Source of the DNA: JABMNT01 sp048262255
GTDB lineage: Bacteria; Pseudomonadota; Alphaproteobacteria; Rhodospirillales; Casp-alpha2
Direction: 5' to 3'
DNA: 64,000 bases
Assembly: GCA_048262255.1 (NCBI GenBank)
Contig: JBLXFH010000001.1
Location: 1,302,001-1,366,000, forward strand
This document shows positions 60,844 to 64,000 of this stretch, one piece after another. How positions within the stretch are numbered: position 1 is the first letter of the stretch; each line of letters opens with the position of its first letter. The notes under the pieces were generated by a model that was given only the letters and a program-made list of their open reading frames with translations, made no database searches and had not been told where the DNA came from. Made by a program: the position numbers and the translations under genes.

Positions 60844-62255
60844 AGGGATGGGCTGCGGGTCGTCCAGTCGGTCGCCTGTTCATAAGCCTGTCCGGCCCGG
60901 TACAGAGTTTTTTCATCGAACGGTTTGCCGATCAGCTGGAAAGACACCGGCAGGTCCGGCCCGGTGAAACCACAGGGCACGTTCAAGCCCGGCAACCCCA
61001 TATAATTGACCGGGCGGGTGCAGCGGCCAATCAGATTGGTCAGGGCAAAAAAGGCGGCACTTTGCACGTTGCCGGATTCCGCCGATGTGGGGATCGGGAT
61101 GGGGATAACCGGGGTGTGCAGGACATCCACATGGGAAAACACGGCCTCACTGAAATCGGCGAGGATTTTGGCGCGTCCGTTGAGGGCTTCCAGATACTGG
61201 ACGGCGGGCATCAACAGCCCCGGTGAAAAGCGGTTGCGGGTCTGTTCGCCGTAATCGTCCCAGCGGTTTTTCAACCAGTCCTGATGCAGGGCGGCACCTT
61301 CCGTTGTCGTGATCAGTCCACACAAGGCATTGGTCGCAGCAATGGAATCGGGAATTTTCACCGGAACCAGAAGAGCACCCAGCATTTCAAGAACGCCGAG
61401 GCTGTCGCGGACAAGCGTCTCGATGGCCGGATCGATCTCATCGTAAAAATAGGTTTCGGGAATGCCAATGCGCAGGCCTTTGACACCCGCCTCAATGCCT
61501 TCCAGATAATCCGGCACGGCGAGGGGCGAACTGGTGGGATCGTTTTCATCCGCGCCAGCGATGGTTTGCAGCATCAGGGCGTTGTCTTTAACGGTGCGCG
61601 TCAAAGGGCCAACGGTATCGAGCGAATGCGAAAGCGGCATGGCACCGTAGCGACTGACCCGGCCATAGGTGGGTTTCATGCCGACCAGTCCACAGGCCGC
61701 AGCCGGCAGGCGGATAGAGCCGCCGGTATCGGAACCGAGCGCGCCGTAGACAATGCGGGCGGCCACAGAAGAGCCCGAACCGCTTGATGAGCCGCCGGTC
61801 ATATGATCAAGGTTCCAGGGGTTCTTGGGCGTTGGCATAACCGCGTTATGGCCGGTGACGCCAAGCGCGAACTCAACCATATTGAGCCGTGCAATATCAA
61901 GAGCACCGGCCGCATCCAGGCGACTGAGTGCCGTTGATGTGTGGTCCGGCACGAAGTCCTTACGGATTTTGGAGCCGCAACCGCTGATCCGCCCAGCCCG
62001 GTAATACATGTCTTTATGGGCCAGCGGTACGCCTAACAGCGGGGCCGGTTTATCCGAACGGGATCGGTTTTCATCAGCTGTGCGGGCATCGGCACGCGCC
62101 TGATCTGCAGTGATTTCAAGAGCGCAATCGAGAACCGGGTTGAGTTTGTCCATGCGCGCCAGACAGGCCTCCGTGACCTCAACGGAGGAAACGTCGCGGT
62201 TTTTCAGGGCTGCGGCGACGGCGGTCAGGCTGAGGGTGGTGATATCGGTACTCAT
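60840..62255 (-). CDS. Amidase (GatA-like signature family)
   Basis: 471 residues from ATG 62255, chosen because the frame further upstream has no family similarity and overlaps the small gene. Catalytic segments: PLAHKDMYYRAG (Lys), MTGGSSSGSGSSVAARI (cis-Ser) and GSDTGGSIRLPAAACG (nucleophile Ser). GatA-like, but without GatB. Translationally coupled (ATGA overlap) to the 70-residue protein upstream, an arrangement seen with GatC- or AtzG-type small partners. It is only moderately similar to the neighbouring amidase, so the two are not a recent duplication. Confidence 0.9.
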   Translation of the reverse strand: MSTDITTLSLTAVAAALKNRDVSSVEVTEACLARMDKLNPVLDCALEITADQARADARTADENRSRSDKPAPLLGVPLAHKDMYYRAGRISGCGSKIRKDFVPDHTSTALSRLDAAGALDIARLNMVEFALGVTGHNAVMPTPKNPWNLDHMTGGSSSGSGSSVAARIVYGALGSDTGGSIRLPAAACGLVGMKPTYGRVSRYGAMPLSHSLDTVGPLTRTVKDNALMLQTIAGADENDPTSSPLAVPDYLEGIEAGVKGLRIGIPETYFYDEIDPAIETLVRDSLGVLEMLGALLVPVKIPDSIAATNALCGLITTTEGAALHQDWLKNRWDDYGEQTRNRFSPGLLMPAVQYLEALNGRAKILADFSEAVFSHVDVLHTPVIPIPIPTSAESGNVQSAAFFALTNLIGRCTRPVNYMGLPGLNVPCGFTGPDLPVSFQLIGKPFDEKTLYRAGQAYEQATDWTTRSPSL

Positions 62256-62464
62256 TTTTTCAACGTCTCCGGGGCCTGGTCCTGCAGCAGGGCGAAAAAT
62301 TGGCTGGGTTCGCGCTCGAACCGTGCATTCGTTGCTGTGCTGGCGACGGCCTTGCAAAAGGTCTCCGCCGTCTGGCCGGTGGGAATAAGTTGTTCCTCGG
62401 TCCGTTCAATTCCCAAAAACCGTTTCAGCCAGCCGGAAAGGCCTGTCGTCTTTTGATCTTGCAT
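62252..62464 (-). CDS. Small protein translationally coupled to an amidase
   Basis: 70 residues, ATG at 62464 with a good AAAGGA site 8 bases upstream. It starts MQDQKTTGLSGWLKRFLGIER and is then mainly helical (TAETFCKAVASTATNARFEREPSQ-type). Its TGA overlaps the amidase ATG by four bases, so it is probably a real gene. I do not recognise the family. Its place and size suggest a GatC/AtzG-like partner, but the sequence resemblance is weak. Confidence 0.55.
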   Translation of the reverse strand: MQDQKTTGLSGWLKRFLGIERTEEQLIPTGQTAETFCKAVASTATNARFEREPSQFFALLQDQAPETLKK

Positions 62465-62530
62465 AAGCGATATCCTTTGCTTTTCTATGTTATGGTGTAG
62501 TTGGGATTTCTTCGAATGGGAAGTGTAAAG

Positions 62531-63079
62531 ATGGATGTGGTCGCTCGGGTTCTTGAGTTCTGGTATGCGGGACAATTCAATGAAAGACGCAAGGCCTGGT
62601 TTAAAAAGGATCCGGATTTTGATGCGGAAATAAGGAGACAGTTTGGCGATGATGTGGAAAAAGCATCAAAAGGCGACTACGATCATCTGGCCGAAACCCC
62701 GGAAGGGGCCTTGGCGCTGATCATTTTGTTAGACCAGTTCCCCCGCAACCTGTTTCGTAATGACCCGAAAACCTTTGCCACGGACAGCAAGGCGCTGGCG
62801 CTGGCGAAAGAGGCGGTTGCCGGAGGGTTGGATAAGGAACTAACACCGTTTCAGAAAATTTTTATATACCTGCCGTTCGAACATAGCGAGAATTTGCAGG
62901 ACCAGCATCGGGCCGTTGAGCTTTGCGAGGCTTTGGGCGATGCGGATTATCTCAAATATGCCATTGCACACCGCGACGTGATTGCCCAGTTCGGGCGTTT
63001 TCCACATCGCAATAAGGTGCTGGGGCGGAAATCCACTAAAGCGGAAGTTGAATTTCTGAAAAACTTCGATGCCTTCTGA
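62531..63079 (+). CDS. DUF924 family protein
   Basis: 182 residues from ATG 62531; another in-frame ATG at 62516 is possible. The family pattern is clear: VLEFWYAG near the start, ALALIILLDQFPRNLFRND, FIYLPFEHSENLQDQHRAVEL and HRDVIAQFGRFPHRNKVLGR. It is an all-helical cytosolic protein widespread in proteobacteria and eukaryotes, with unknown activity. Divergent from the small gene of the amidase unit. Confidence 0.88.
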   Translation: MDVVARVLEFWYAGQFNERRKAWFKKDPDFDAEIRRQFGDDVEKASKGDYDHLAETPEGALALIILLDQFPRNLFRNDPKTFATDSKALALAKEAVAGGLDKELTPFQKIFIYLPFEHSENLQDQHRAVELCEALGDADYLKYAIAHRDVIAQFGRFPHRNKVLGRKSTKAEVEFLKNFDAF

Positions 63080-63146
63080 TGGGGTGGCAGCCCAAGATTT
63101 TGCTTCTATATCTGTTGGGTAACATGGATTGCGGGAGATTGAAATC

Positions 63147-63917
63147 ATGCCCCGGTTTTTAACCGTAAAGGCTGTCGCTCTGGTCGGTGTTCTTTTGGCA
63201 CTGGCAGCCTGCGCTACGCCGGAAGGCGCGCGCACCGGACTTCGCGCCCTGGACGAGCAAAGCGGCCTGATCCAGTTTGATCAGGCGACCTTTGATCAGG
63301 GTGCAGAACAGCGGGTGGTCTATGCGACAACGATGGAACGCGATGAGTACGCCTTGTATCGATCTGCCGACTGGCAGGCGGAATTCATCTATATCACGAC
63401 CCGGCATTTGCTTTGGGACAATGTGGTTGTTGACCGGAAGTTTAATCTGGACGGTGCGCTGGGCGGGTTTCGCCACAACCAGTCGGAAGAGCCCGTTTCC
63501 GGCGAGCCGTTCAGGCTGACCAGCAAGAATATCCGTTATTGGGCAAAATCCTATCTTCTGCCCAAGGCTGGCAAGAGCTGCGGTGTGTTTTCCGGCAGTT
63601 GGGATCATCCCTATGATGAAATCCGCCCCTCGAAGGCGCTGTTCGGCTATTTTTGCCAATCCGGGTCCACCCCTTTATCGAACAAAACCATCGAGCAAAT
63701 GGTCGGTAATGTCGGAATTCGTGGAATAACCGCAGATTTTCTGGATGGTCCTGTAGGTGTGCCGTCCCTGGACTTGCAGCAAGAATCGCAGACGGAATTA
63801 TTGGCGCGGGCTCAGGGCCAGGCTGGTGACGATCATGGAAATACGCAATTCCCCTTCAAGGCGGTGCGGATTTATACCCGCAGTGACAATTGTCATTGGC
63901 CCGAAGGCTGTTCCTGA
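63147..63917 (+). CDS. Predicted lipoprotein, unknown function
   Basis: 256 residues with ATG 63147 and a GGGAG site upstream. The first 22 residues are a lipoprotein signal (KAVALVGVLLALAAC), with lipidation cysteine C22. The mature part has four further cysteines, two of them in the last 10 residues (NCHWPEGCS), probably disulfide-bonded in the periplasm. It is mixed alpha/beta with no recognised family. Typical of an envelope protein of narrow taxonomic range. Confidence 0.7.
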   Translation: MPRFLTVKAVALVGVLLALAACATPEGARTGLRALDEQSGLIQFDQATFDQGAEQRVVYATTMERDEYALYRSADWQAEFIYITTRHLLWDNVVVDRKFNLDGALGGFRHNQSEEPVSGEPFRLTSKNIRYWAKSYLLPKAGKSCGVFSGSWDHPYDEIRPSKALFGYFCQSGSTPLSNKTIEQMVGNVGIRGITADFLDGPVGVPSLDLQQESQTELLARAQGQAGDDHGNTQFPFKAVRIYTRSDNCHWPEGCS

Positions 63918-63919
63918 GA

Positions 63920-64000
63920 TTATTTCCGGAGATCTATTTCCGCAGTTGTGAGTGGGGCCGTGACCGTAAACTTGGCGGCCTCAAACGAAGGCGGCCCGAA
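63920..64000 (-). CDS. C-terminal end of a protein running off the window
   Basis: A minus-strand frame open from the window edge to TAA at 63922-63920, encoding 26 residues (FGPPSFEAAKFTVTAPLTTA... ending DLRK). It is convergent with the lipoprotein gene, with two bases between the stops. The protein is not identifiable from this fragment. Confidence 0.5.
   Translation of the reverse strand, partial: FGPPSFEAAKFTVTAPLTTAEIDLRK

Overview
The window comes from an alphaproteobacterium and most resembles the Rhodospirillales/Rhodospirillaceae group. The evidence is gene order and protein character: atpH-atpA-atpG beside priA, a DUF484-xerC pair, an sdhCDAB operon, an mdh-sucCD-sucA-odhB-lpd operon, ffh/rpsP-rimM-trmD-rplS running into leuCDB-asd, and dapF-mtaB-ftsY. 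A mesaconyl-CoA hydratase and a malyl-CoA-lyase-type enzyme suggest glyoxylate or ethylmalonyl-CoA-type carbon metabolism. No rRNA, tRNA, CRISPR array, phage or intact insertion sequence was found.

Layout. (1) 1-9338 ('copy A'): 5' end of atpH, priA, DUF484, xerC, a PAS histidine kinase, an MFS transporter and an lpd cut off at a 10-N gap (9339-9348). (2) 9349-21381 ('copy B'): atpG, atpA, atpH, then the same six genes in the same order and orientation, clearly diverged (45 of the first 60 XerC residues agree), and a complete lpd. The gap joins lpd to atpG, and an exact 77-bp tandem repeat lies at 68-221. This looks more like two related genomes scaffolded together than a real tandem duplication. 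(3) 21413-29220: the TCA operon, read leftwards from mdh to odhB and lpd. (4) 29373-35530: nadC-nadA, zapE, a short-chain dehydrogenase with a SAF-type oxidoreductase, and a PaiB-like flavoprotein. (5) 35633-39004: sdhCDAB, preceded by an 858-bp gene-free stretch with a DnaA-box cluster and a foldable three-way-junction element. (6) 39863-43180: malyl-CoA lyase, mesaconyl-CoA hydratase and a membrane protein. (7) 43370-44572: a solitary AT-rich membrane gene, probably acquired. (8) 44813-53294: asd behind a Thr/Lys-rich leader peptide and terminator, then leuBDC, rplS-trmD-rimM-rpsP and ffh. (9) 53577-64000: a regulator, a CblC/QueG-like iron-sulfur protein, dapF, mtaB, ftsY, a membrane protein, two convergent amidases, a DUF924 protein, a lipoprotein and the end of one more gene.

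Together the genes cover central energy metabolism (ATP synthase, succinate dehydrogenase, the TCA cycle from 2-oxoglutarate to oxaloacetate), NAD synthesis, the Asp- and Leu-family amino acid pathways, and the SRP/ribosome housekeeping block. The most interesting observations are a predicted Thr/Lys attenuator ahead of asd, histone-H1-like lysine-rich tails on malate dehydrogenase and on the 2-oxoglutarate dehydrogenase E1 of the same operon, a MITE-like element present only in copy A, and the structured DNA upstream of sdhC.
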